NCBI GenBank assembly: GCA_904063045.1
Contig: CAJFCJ010000005.1
Location: 899,167 to 963,166, forward strand
Direction: 5' to 3'
DNA length: 64,000 nucleotides
Source: Dimorphilus gyrociliatus
Lineage: Eukaryota; Annelida; Polychaeta; Dinophilidae
Below are positions 51,701 to 62,222 of the stretch, piece after piece. Below the pieces are notes generated by a model. The model was not told the origin of the DNA. It worked only from the letters and a program-made list of their open reading frames with translations, and searched no databases. Positions within the stretch are counted from its first letter, which is position 1. Every line of letters begins with the position of its first letter. The translations under genes were made by a program, and so were the position numbers.

Positions 51701-54700
51701 AAGATAAGAAACACAAGAAATATTACCTAATGAATATTCATGATAATCAATACTTGTTACCAGAAATTTGTTTTTTTTTCCTCATTATCAAACGTAGAAA
51801 AGAATGATGTAAATTATCTGACAATTATATATTTATACAGCGAGGAGGAAGAGTATAAATTAGGATTTCTCTTCTTTCCTTTCAGTTGAATTCATTTTTA
51901 AAAAGAAGGAAAAAAGAAAAGTTAAAATAGTTTACTAAATAATTAGCATATTTATTCATTCAAATGACAAGTTTCTGTTTTGTATCAGCTATTTAATTTA
52001 GTACTGCAATTTCCTTACCTTATTGAAGAAATGACAATATCGCTCCAGGCAAATTTTATTTGAATTGACATGGTACACAATGCAAAGCATTATTGAAAGA
52101 ATAATTTACTAGCAACAATATAGGCTAAAGGCGCTATTATGATTATTATGATTATTATTATTATTATTATTATTTTAATATTTTTTTCTTAATCTTTAGT
52201 ATTGACATTATTGCTTTAGTTTGTAGGTCATAAAGTCAGATAAATTTATATCACAACGCCAAATGTACAAACAAATTACAAACATTAATAGTTAATATAT
52301 GAAAATTAAATCATTTTGTATTAAAGAGCCATTTATTGTTCAAATTTCATGCGTATTCAAGTATTTTTAATGAGATTAGACAATTGTTTGAGTCTTTTTT
52401 TCATATTATTATTAGTCCTTATCTATCTCTAACTATCTCTATATCTGTGTTTGGTCACACTCTGTTTCTATCTCTATCACTTTCTCTTTCACTTTCTGAA
52501 TATCCAAGTATACAAGCAACAATCAAAATAAATTCACATCAGATATCATTCTTTAATTAAAAAATAAAATATAGCATTAAAAGAAACAACTTAAACTAAT
52601 AGATTTGTATTTTAAGGTATTCACTGGAAATGATGTATTGAATAGCTATGTGATTTAATATATGTATGTCATGTCTATCATACTTTTCAATTAATAAATA
52701 TTAGGTATATATAGGAACAATGAATAGCTTATATAGAAATATGTGTGATAAATGTTTGTCAGTGCGCGTGTGTATGTATGTATGTATGTATGTATGTTTA
52801 TACGAGGCTATATTTGTTCGCAAGAAAATGTATAATACGTGTTATAGCTCTATTGCAGATTGAGTAAATAAAGTTTGCAGATACTGAATAGTCTGGATGA
52901 GTTTTTACAAAAGTATATAATATGAATCAATAATAGAATGAAGGAAAAACAGATACGAATGTATAGCTGTACAAAAGGAGAAAAAGATTCTCTATCTATA
53001 TAAAAACTTTTTCTCTCATTTATCTTTAAAGATTGATTTACCTTTAAGAAAAATCGATTTAACTCTTTCTCCCTCCCTATTTTTACACTTATCTATTAGA
53101 TATTTTTGATTTATATAAATAGATTACAGCCAGTGAATTCCTTAAAAAGAAATCAATAATTTCAGTATAAATCTATTAAGTTTTACAAAAGTAACAATTT
53201 ATCATTTAAAATCCAGAAAGTACTAAGCATAGAAAGCTATAAACAAATACATATATATATATATATATATATATGTATTTTCCAGAAATAGAAATATTTA
53301 TCAATAATATCCACATATAAAAAAAGCACATCATTCACAATTGTCTACAACAACAAACGCATCACAAGCACAACACACGCAAGAAAAAGCATCTTGTAAC
53401 ACGCAGAAACCAAAGAACTGCGTGATAATCAAAAATAAAAAAGAAAAAAATCCACTTTTCTTTTCTATAAGCTTATGAAAATTTGTTTATATCTTTTCTT
53501 TTATTATTTTCACAGATGCCAACCGATCGAATAAGGAATCAAGACCTACTTAATCTTTTATAAACAAACAAAACTTCTTAAAAATACCAAAAAAACAAAA
53601 AACAAAACCAAAAACCACAAACAAATATTATTTAATTAATAAAGTGAAAAGATTTTCCAAAATCTTCCAAACAAAACAAACAATCAATCAATAAAAACAA
53701 AAAACAAAAAAACAAAAAAAAAAACACCAATGATATCTTTTTCCAAAACATTCTTTTTTTTCAAAATATAAAGTTCTGGCCGAAAAACGAGCGAGATTGA
53801 AATCCAGTGGACAGCATAGCAGATCTTTGGAGAGTCCCAGACATCTTACCATTCGGGACGAAAGACCTAAACGGCATTCGGATCCGTCTCTTTCTCCTTT
53901 ACAGCAAGGTCAAGGTCATGGCCATAGAGCCGCCTATTTGAAGCGTTGCTTTAGACTATCGCCTTTGCTGCATGACACTCTCGTTTCTGAAGGCAAACTT
54001 TTTTTTATTTATCTATTAGTTATTCTATTCTTTACTGCAAAACATGTGTATTGAATTTCAACTCTAGTTTTCATCTTTATGTTTTCTCTTTTACTAAAAC
54101 GAAGAGAGACGCTTTGTCCCCTAAAAAAAAGAACAAAAAGAGCTGCACGAAAAGTTTTGCTAACCTCTTTAACCTTCTTAAGTAACTTATTTCTAAAATC
54201 TAACATTAGAAAAGGCATTGTTTAACGTATGAATTTCAAATTTTCTCCCAGTTTTCAACGCTTATTGGTTCGCTTTTTGATTGAAAAAAAAGGAACAAAC
54301 AACTGAACTTTTAGATAGAAAAACTTTATTTGAAGTGTCTTTTCTTTTCTGTTTCTGAAATATTTTTGAAAATATTTCTTTTTTTTATAAAAAAAAAGAA
54401 GAAAAGAAAAGAAAAGAAGGAATAAAACGTAAATGTTCTTTTTTGCTGTTTCTTTTTTTTTAATTAAGAAATGAAAAAAATGAATAAAAAAACAAAAAAA
54501 AAAACATAACTTAAGTTATCCTTCTCTTTAGTATTCAATAACAAATTCATAGAACGCAGCAGATTTAAGGAAATATCTCTATATTTCAATATTAAGAATA
54601 GGTTTTCAATCACATATACGTTTTTAAATGGAGAAAAGAATCTATACACTTGTTTTTGCAGTTTATAGTTGTTTTCTTCTTATTTTTCTTTCTCTTCTCT

Positions 54701-55513
54701 CTCTTTCTCTTTCTCTCTACTTGTTTGTTATTATGTTATATTTATAGTTGTTTTTTTCTTCATGATTTAAATTTCAGCTTTTTTTATTATTTAGAATATG
54801 AATATGGTTAAGAATGTCATAATCCTCCCCTTTTCCTTTTCAAAATCAGGGCAATATCTCAAAGCTAAAAGGATAAGCGAGCTAGGCAAACGCATATTCA
54901 TTTCGTATAAATGTTATGTAATTCTCTCTCTCTTTCCCTCTCTCTTTTTCACATTATCATTAATTTTTTCAACATCTCAAATATATTGAATATGAAATGA
55001 AAAAAGATAGGATCATAGAAATCCATTTATCTTTTTTCATTCTATCATTAAAAATTCTTTCTTTCTGTCTTTCCCGTTTCAGCAAAGATATTAAGTCTTA
55101 ACTTTAATTTTTCCATACACGAAACTTTTTTAATCTATCCTTCTTTATGGAATATCATCAAAATAATAACATTCTCGAGTTTCAGTAGAAATTTCTACCA
55201 TTTTTCAAAGTTTTTACTTTTGAAAAAAAAACTACAGAAAAAAGTTTGTTAAATAAAAGAATAGCAAAAAAGTCATCTAAAAAGCTATCTACAATCGATT
55301 ACTATTGTCAGCTTTGAATACATGAAAAACTATCATGTTCTAAAGATTTTATAGGCCTTTATGCAACCCAGCTATTTCATTAAGAAAAATAATCAGGATT
55401 GATGTATAGAAGGCACGAAGAGTAGAATAAAGTCTACTTTTTTCATTTTTATATTAATGAATGAGAGCAGATAGACAGAAAGTTTTAGGACTAATAATAA
55501 TACATCATTGCAT

Positions 55514-55550
<37 letters not shown>

Positions 55551-58500
55551 AAATTATCTCTGATAACTGATCAGTGAAATCAATCAACAAATCTCTCTTT
55601 CTCCTACTTCTTCTTCCTCTTCTTCTTCTTTTTCAGACTTTTTCTTACTATTGTCAGCGCTCTTTCTTTTTGGCTTTTACAAGATTTTTTTGTTTTTTTG
55701 TAGAGGATTGGAACTTTTTTTTTTGTTTTTATTCTTCTTCACAAACAATTTTTCCACAATAGAAATTTATGTTTCTATTTATAAATTACATGAAGAGCAC
55801 GATAGTTTTTGTCTTAAAAGGAAATATTTAGGAGAAATAGGGTCTTAAAACAATCATTTTAAATCATGTCCATTTTCATTATTTTCAGTGGGGGAAGGTC
55901 ATCAGAATAGAAGACAACCGGTTCTCAGGAATCTACATTCTAGTGCTACCAAAAATCTGAGGGATCAGTTGAGATCATATGGCTTAAGCGTAGATGAATA
56001 TAGTGAGATTGATGATACAGATACTGCGGCATCGACAACTTCAAGATCACTTTTATCATTATCAACAAGAACAGCATCTACAGAATCTAAGGATAGTGGT
56101 AGAAATTCTGGTAGCATTCTCTCAACTGGTAATGTGGATAGACGCCAATTGAATATTATAAGTAAGTTTGCTATTTTTTGTTTTCTTTTTTAATATAAAA
56201 ATCGAATAAGAAGAAAAGAGAAATATTCGATTACTTAATCAGTTAATCTCTAATTCAAAATTTAGGCCTACTAATTCGTTTTAGTGAATTTCTCTTGAAA
56301 ATTTTTAATGAATTTTTAAAGAAAAAAATAAAAATACTATAAGGAAATGAGAAATTTCTTACAACCTCATACAAATTTTCATAATTGTCATATATCATTT
56401 TTTTATATGACCTTTGCAACAGCAATAGCAACAACAACAACAACAGCAATTATAATGATAATAATAGTAATAGTAATTTTAATAGTAATAAGAAAATTTC
56501 TAATAGCTATATTGATACTCTTTTCCTTCTCAGTTCAAAATGCGTTATGCATTGATATTATGATGTAAATAAGAAAGAAAGATTATTTATATTTTATCAA
56601 TGTACACTATTATTTATTGTTTTTCATTATTCTGTTGTATTCTTTATCTCTCTCTTCTTTTTTATAACTTTTCTCTCTCTCTCTCTCTCTCTCTCTCATT
56701 CTATCTCTCTGTCTTTTCTTTCTCCCACTCCCACTCATTTTTTTTTTCAATCTAACTTTTTTCATTTACTTTATCTATATTCCTCTATCCACTTTGTTTT
56801 CTCTTCTTCTTTTCTTTTCTGTTTATAATGTACATATTTACACCAATACGTGTTTTTCTTAATTAAACAAAAAAGAGAATGGTTGATATAACATATTTTT
56901 CTATATTCACTAATTACTCAACTTTAACTGTATAGTGCTTTGCTTATTTTACAATCTTATTTCAGGTGAGATTTACGAAAATTTCTCTGCAGAATTTTTC
57001 TAGATAAGCTTAATTAGCTTTTAGTAAACTTTTTCTAGACAATTCAGCCGATAAACGCTATCAACAACACTCGCATAATAAACGTAATTAACAATTCCTC
57101 TCTCTTCTTCCCTGTAGGAGCATCGAGTAGAAGTAGAAGAGTGAGGTTTATGAAGGAGAGTAAAAGCCAATCACTTGATATGCCTTCCCAATCGCAAAAG
57201 GAACAATTTGAAATCACAGACATTCTATCAAACAGCTACCCAACAATTCCCTGCTCCCAAGGTAAGAAAGAACCTTCTCATTTCCAATATATACCCTTCT
57301 TCGTTAATTAAAACTAATGAACTTTCAACCATTATCATCGATGTATTGAAACGTATGTCAACTATAACTAATTAGAAAAGAAAGTAAAGATGAAGAAACT
57401 TTTCCCTAATTTGCATTATCTATACATTATCTATAATAATTTAAATATATATATAAACTGTATATATGTATTTTATGTCCGACGTCTATATGAAAAAAAA
57501 ATATAGATTAACAGAACATTACTCTATTACATTCCCTAATTATTCGTCTGTTGCCACAACAAGGAAGCGCCTGGGGGAATACGCTGCTTAACAATTTATA
57601 CAGCTAATTATAACCTTAAACATAGAGATACAATTCTAAATTAGTTTTATTTTCATACCCAAACAACATTTTACTATTTTTTTCTTTTGAAACTTGAAAC
57701 ACGAATCCTAAATTATTCGATTTTATCCTTTAAAATTGAAATAAAATGATACTATTGCCATACTTAGGAACTTTTAAAACATTTACAAAGAACATCCTGT
57801 GCTCGTCATAACTAGTTCATGCCTCTGTAAAGTCTCATATATATATACAGTATACAAGTATAGATAAATATACGATGATGCAAATTCAACGTAATCCATA
57901 TAACAATAGGCTTATGTTTTGCTCTAGTTTGTTTGCAGTAAGATACTTCTTCTGTCGTTCCGTAATAAATTCTATTGTAAATGCTACGTTGAAAAAAAAA
58001 AACTATCAATTAATCCCTGGGATAGATATAAGTAATATGGGGAGGGGGTGGAGGAGAATAGCCTTCTGTTCTAGACATTAAGAGCATAGTGGTCACACAC
58101 ATTGGTCCATTACACTCTTAAAGGTTGATATTTTTGGAAAATGACCCCTTATTCTATCGCATAAAGAAAGATAAAAAAAAGATATAAAACTAATGAATAA
58201 ATGAAAAGTATAGATCAAGAGGAAGGGGAAAAAAATAAGCAAGAGTGTAAAATTTCCAATAATTAGATTTTATTCAAAAGAAAAGAGAGATGATTGAAAA
58301 TAAATTGTTAATAAAAAAAAACTATTTAACCCAGTTAAATGTTAAATATTTCATGAATAAAATATGTTAGTATGTATATATATAAATATATATACTGTAT
58401 ATACTGTATACCGTATATTTGTATTCATCCTCTCTTCTTTTTTATAATTATCTAACACTGTTGCTCTATAAGACCAGAATTTCAGAATAATATGTATACA

Positions 58501-60980
58501 TATACAATGCTGCGTATGTCAACAAAACGTTATTATCCCGATTCCACATGGAAGGAAATCTGTAATAAGATTCTAATAGATAAATGACAGTATATACCTA
58601 ATTAAGCTGTCGTATAGATTATAATTATCTAGCTTCTCTATTCTATCTATATAGAAATCTATATTTAAAAAATGGCGGTAAACACTTTTCACTTTATATG
58701 TATAGAGTAAAGTATTACAGCAATTCGATGACAATCGAAAGCTGTTAACTAGCATTAGGTTTTTATTCAACATTGCTTTTCGTATTTCCTCTACGTAATT
58801 GAGATTTTTTAACTTGTTGCTCCACCTACAGTAGTTTTTTTCTCTTTTTTTCTTGAATATATCATTCAATTCTTTATTATTAATTTAATTTTATCAATTT
58901 TAATTTCCTCTCCTTATCCGCATTAGCCCGATTAAGCTAATATAAGGTACAGAAGGAAAGTAAACTATAGAGAGAGAGAGAGAGAGAGAGAGATAGTAGT
59001 AAAATAATAATAAATCAGCAATTAAAATAATATTAATCTCATATTTTATTTGGAGAAAATAGATGTTCTATACAAAATTTTCGAGAAGAGAAATGGAGAG
59101 ATGTGAATATTAAAGATAAACGTTAGATAAAAGGATACGAAAGAAAAGAAAAGTTTTTTTAGTAAGAGCATTAATAGTTATAAGGAATGTATAGGGAGAT
59201 ACAAGTTAATCGATTATGATAAAGATATACTTTGGAGAGAAGGAGAATTCTTTATAATTCAATGATAAAAGTGTTACTAATTTATTTATTAGGTTTTTTG
59301 GCATTCTCTACCCAAATTCCAACTAAATTTTACCTAAATATAGATTACAGTTAAATTTTTCATAGAAACAACCGTTCACTAACTACGAGACTAAAACAAT
59401 GAACTATCCATTAATGTTCATCATAAATAATTCATCAATCTCTATTGCAAGCTCAGCACTCTAGAAATAGTTTACTAGAAATACGCCAGATGGCATGGCT
59501 TAAATAAAAATATCTTTTAATAGGTTTGAATGGTTTGCTCTTTTAATAAGTTGCGGTTTTTTGTTTAACACTTGAACAGATTGCGATAACTATTCAAATC
59601 GTAAAAAGTCAAGAAAACTACAACGTGATAACCGAGTAACCTCTTTGGATTATTCTGAATTATCTGATTTATCACCAGACGCTCATCAATCACCATTCGA
59701 TTATACAGCAACAACACACCAACAAGATATTTGCCGCCAATTGCCGAGAATGGGCCACGTCTACCAATCAAAGTTGGAGACAATTTACTCATGGAGTACA
59801 ACAGAAAGTATAGACAGCGTAGAGCACGAATCGCTTAAGGCGGGAACCCGTTATAGAAAATTGGGCTCTTCCAATACAGCTGAACCAAAACAATCAATAA
59901 TGAAATCGCTACAAAACTATTTTACTGGTTTCTTTGCCAAACCAATAAGCCAAGATACGATTAATAGAAAGGATTCCATCTCAAATATTGACCCTCCAGA
60001 AAATCCCTTTCAGAGAACTATACCTGTTCCCTCCCGTCCAGAGAATAACTTTAGAAGAGAATCTCTTCACACTCCCGCCGTAACTATAACAGAGCCTGTT
60101 AACCCTTCTCCCCAAGAAGTTTTTCGCAGGAATCGGTCCGTTTCTAGTCCAAGAATTATTTTTCCAGGTGCTACATCCGCCAATCCAGGAGAGCTTCAGA
60201 GGAGAGAAATATCTACTGAAAGCGTAGAAAATGCACATAAAAAGGACGCAGTGAGTCAGTTGCGATCGAAAAAGGAGCCTAACTTAGATAGCTTCCAACT
60301 ACAGAAAGCGCAATCGAACGTTCAAGCGAAGAAAAATCAAACTCCCGAAAGAGAATCACAAAAGAAAAGAGATGTTTTTAGTCGAGAAGAGAGGCTAGCA
60401 ATGCGCGAATATTATGAAAATGAAATGAAAAAAGAAACGAGACATAGACGTCAAAATTTCAGGAGTGGAAGGTCGTTTAGCGTAGAAATACCACCGCCAG
60501 AAGTTCACATTATCGAATTAGATCCTAACGATCGTCACGCAAGCAATAGGCGTCGAGCATTTTCATCCAGAAAATCAGTCAGCCTCGAAGACCCGCCAAA
60601 TCGTAAAATAAGTCGAATGCCGATATTAGATATATCACCGACCGAGGCTAAGAGAGTGCCTTCACACGGTCACAGAGAACGTAGACAGCGTTTCCGATCT
60701 CAACGAAGTAGGAGTGTCGATGGTCAATTATCACCCAACACATCACCTAGTAGACCAACTACTCTTGAATTAAAACCAGGTCAAAAACAAACAAGATCAA
60801 GAAGTAATTAAAGTTTATATACAAAAAACACTAACTAACATAACTAATTAATTTTCACTTTTTATTAAAGATCGCCAAAATAATAGAAAATGGGATAGGA
60901 ATAAAAAACTGCTTGAATTGCATGGAAGACGAAGCCAGTCTTTGGATTTACCTGATCCTGATCACTTTAAAGAAGGTTAA
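35554..60980 (+). CDS. F-BAR domain protein with long Arg/Ser-rich tail
   Basis: Exons: 35554-35602, 42651-42765, 46079-46399, 46743-47144, 50063-50382, 50912-50989, 53774-53992 (end uncertain), 55889-56161, 57118-57261, 59580-60803 and 60871-60980. They join in frame to 1084 aa. Residues about 10-270 form an all-helical F-BAR-like domain (AKLKYSKAFENYETG, then NEAHNNFILQLSACRTTR, typical of the third F-BAR helix). A further coiled coil runs to about 340. F-BAR dimers bend membranes and link them to actin; the location is probably the plasma membrane or endocytic sites. From about 350 the tail is basic and disordered, with repeated R/K-x-x-S sites (RKQSITAMW, RKQSLTTVL, HSRSLESP, KSQSLDMP, GRSFSVEIPPP, SRKSVSLEDPP, RSRSVDGQ, RRSQSLDLPDP). 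No SH3, RhoGAP or kinase domain is seen, so the subfamily (Nwk/FCHSD-like or other) is open. AATAAA is at 60992-60997. Confidence 0.75.
35603..42650 (+). other. Intron 1 of the F-BAR gene (7 kb)
   Basis: GTAAGA donor, AAAACAG acceptor, phase 1. It holds CT/GA/TA arrays (35774-35802, 36671-36695, 37586-37610, 37936-37960, 39592-39634, 40982-41013, 42447-42477). A GC-richer block lies at 39405-39500 and unsupported open frames at 41114-41538. No nested gene could be supported. Confidence 0.6.
39592..39702. repeat. Compound (GA)n and (TA)n microsatellites
   Basis: A GA run at about 39592-39634 is followed, after ATACAGTATATA, by a TA run to about 39702. Confidence 0.9.
42766..46078 (+). other. 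Intron 2 of the F-BAR gene (3.3 kb)
   Basis: GTAAGT donor and TTTTTTTATAG acceptor. AT-rich; holds ACTGTAAATATACAGT near 43040 and similar palindromes at 44389, 45147 and 46012, and a long GA array at 45644-45715. No gene seen. Confidence 0.6.
45644..45715. repeat. Long imperfect (GA)n array
   Basis: About 70 bp of GA with AAAG interruptions, one of the longest purine tracts of the window. Confidence 0.9.
46400..50062 (+). other. Introns 3 and 4 of the F-BAR gene
   Basis: Intron 3 (46400-46742, 343 bp) contains a G/A-rich block (GGGAGGGAGGGAAGGAGGG region near 46490-46515). Intron 4 (47145-50062, 2.9 kb) is AT-rich with a GA array at 49024-49044 and no supported coding sequence. Exon 4 (46743-47144) lies between them. 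Confidence 0.6.
50383..53515 (+). other. Introns 5 and 6 of the F-BAR gene
   Basis: Intron 5 (50383-50911) is short and CT-rich near its acceptor TTTTTTGCAG. Intron 6 begins at 50990 and runs either to the short terminal exon at 53516 or on to exon 53774. It includes a GC-richer island at about 51078-51185 and a TATG tetranucleotide run near 52775-52797. Exon 6 (50912-50989) lies between them. Confidence 0.6.
51078..51185. promoter_or_regulatory. GC-rich intronic island in the F-BAR gene
   Basis: CCCGGCCGCGACC, GGTGCGTGTC and GGGCGTCGTC stand out from the AT-rich intron, followed by CTATATAG at 51169-51176. This could be an internal promoter or enhancer for 3' isoforms. The evidence is composition only. 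Confidence 0.25.
53516..53553 (+). CDS. Alternative short terminal exon of the F-BAR gene
   Basis: After a strong acceptor (TTATTATTTTCACAG) a phase-1 exon reads 12 residues, DANRSNKESRPT, then stop TAA at 53551-53553. It fits exon 6 in phase and would give a 440-aa isoform with the F-BAR domain but without the Arg/Ser tail. An A/C-rich, T-poor untranslated stretch follows, with AATAAA at 53638-53643. Use of this exon is inference from splice phase and the downstream polyadenylation signal. Confidence 0.45.
53554..53760 (+). other. A/C-rich T-poor tract, likely 3' UTR of the short F-BAR isoform
   Basis: About 200 bp of AAC/AAAC-type sequence with few G and few T, strongly strand-asymmetric. 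It contains AATAAA at 53638-53643. It separates the short terminal exon from the next cassette exon. Confidence 0.5.
53774..54054 (+). CDS. F-BAR gene exon 7 with uncertain 3' end
   Basis: The acceptor AATATAAAG opens a phase-1 exon reading VLAEKRARLKSSGQ, HSRSLESPRH and KRHSDPSLSP. Three ends are possible. A GC donor (GAAG|GCAAAC, exon end 53992) keeps phase 1. Two GT donors (AAG|GTCAAG at 53908 and AAG|GTCATG at 53914) also keep phase 1. Read-through ends at TAA 54052-54054 with a hydrophobic tail. I favour 53992 because the sequence up to it still looks coding (YLKRCFRLSPLLHDTL). It is part of the main F-BAR model. Confidence 0.55.
54055..59579 (+). other. Introns 7 to 9 of the F-BAR gene
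   Basis: The introns lie between 53993 and 55888, 56162 and 57117, and 57262 and 59579. They are AT-rich with TTC/TCT tracts, a TA array at 55517-55547, a CT array at 56672-56698 and a GA array at 58971-58993. Exons 55889-56161 and 57118-57261 lie within this span. A CCAGATGGCA motif at 59486-59495 is just before exon 10. Confidence 0.6.
60804..60870 (+). other. Last intron of the F-BAR gene, with an alternative stop if retained
   Basis: A 67-bp intron (AGAA|GTAATT ... TTATTAAAG). Spliced, the frame continues NRQNNRKWDRN to the RRSQSLDLPDP copy and stop at 60978-60980. Retained, the frame stops at once after two residues (stop ends 60811). That the spliced exon encodes another copy of the tail motif supports splicing. 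Confidence 0.65.
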
Positions 60981-60997
60981 AAACAGTAAAGAATAAA

Positions 60998-61675
60998 GAA
61001 AGAAAGAAGGAAATTTTACTAAAATGTTTTTTCGATTATTGTCTTTTCTTTTATTTTGATAAGCTTGTTAAAATTCCATACAAAAAGAATAATCTATATA
61101 TATATATAAAGCGTGTAGATATATGTACAATATGTATATAATGTATATCTATACGTTTGTTTATGTATTAAAAAAAACCTTGTATTTACTACGGTATGCT
61201 GTATACTGCACATAGCTGTACGTATAATATACATTAATTATTTGTATAAAAATTGATGTTTTATTTATATATTAGTGCGAAAAGAACAAAAAAAAGAAAG
61301 TTATAAACTTTTTTGTATAGAGAGAGAGAGAGAGAGAGAGAGAGACAAAGAGAGAGAGAGGGAAAGAAAGAAAAAGTCAGAAGCTTTGATAAAATACTTT
61401 TTGTTTTGTTTTGTTTTTTTTTCCTTTTTAATTATTTAGAAAACTTTTTTTTTTTAATAAAAAAAAGAATCAAAAATATAAAATAAATACGACGTCAAAA
61501 CGAAAAAATTATCTCTTTTAGAATTTTACAAAAAGAAAAACCATTTTTTATTATCTTTTAAAGCAAGGAAGCCAATTTTTTTCGACAACAAAGAAAATCT
61601 CCGATTTCTAAATATCTAAAACATTGAACAATTCATTAGTTTCATAGTATTATATGCTTTTTCTTTGTTTAAATA
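60998..61675. other. Gap between the convergent F-BAR and Cys-rich peptide genes
   Basis: TA-rich sequence with a GA array at 61320-61360 and poly-A/T blocks. TTTATT on the + strand near 61547 would be AATAAA for the - strand peptide gene. No gene is seen. Confidence 0.55.
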
Positions 61676-62156
61676 TTAACCACGACGATCAGCATTATAA
61701 ATCAATAGGCATTGTAAGCGTTTGCTTCCAATATTCTGGACACATTCATTGTAAAGGTTCGGCCCATAGATGGCGCAATGTTCGCAAATTTCCGTTATCA
61801 AATTCCTTGGCCACAGTCCAGATGATCTCCTGCAACATGAAACCTATGTTAGAATAGTTTTATTGTTATTATAACTATGACAAAGTACTCTTAAATTCCT
61901 CGTCTATTCTTTCCTAGACCTATTGATATTTCCATACAAATGAATATATATAGATATAGGTAGCATTTCCAGAAAAAATCACCTTCCCTAGGTTACTAAA
62001 GGGTAAATATTATGTTCTTTGAAAAAAAAGGGTTACTCTTCGCTTAAGGAAAAATGATTAAATCACACTTGTGATCTAAATATAAATACGTATATCGTAA
62101 ATGATATTCTATCAATTCTGTATTCTAAATTGATATACAATCATAATCTTATTTCA

Positions 62157-62222
<66 letters not shown>

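Noticed and set aside
58573..58869. 98-codon - strand open frame in F-BAR intron 9
   Set aside because: It starts at TTG, is rich in Lys/Asn/Tyr as expected for AT-rich noncoding DNA, and has no homology I recognise.
59981..60238. - strand open frame opposite F-BAR exon 10
   Set aside because: A shadow of the + strand coding exon, whose frame continues through splice sites at both ends.
62160..62222. Possible CRISPR-like or satellite array
   Set aside because: Units are 2 and 4 bp with no spacers; an ordinary microsatellite in a eukaryotic genome.
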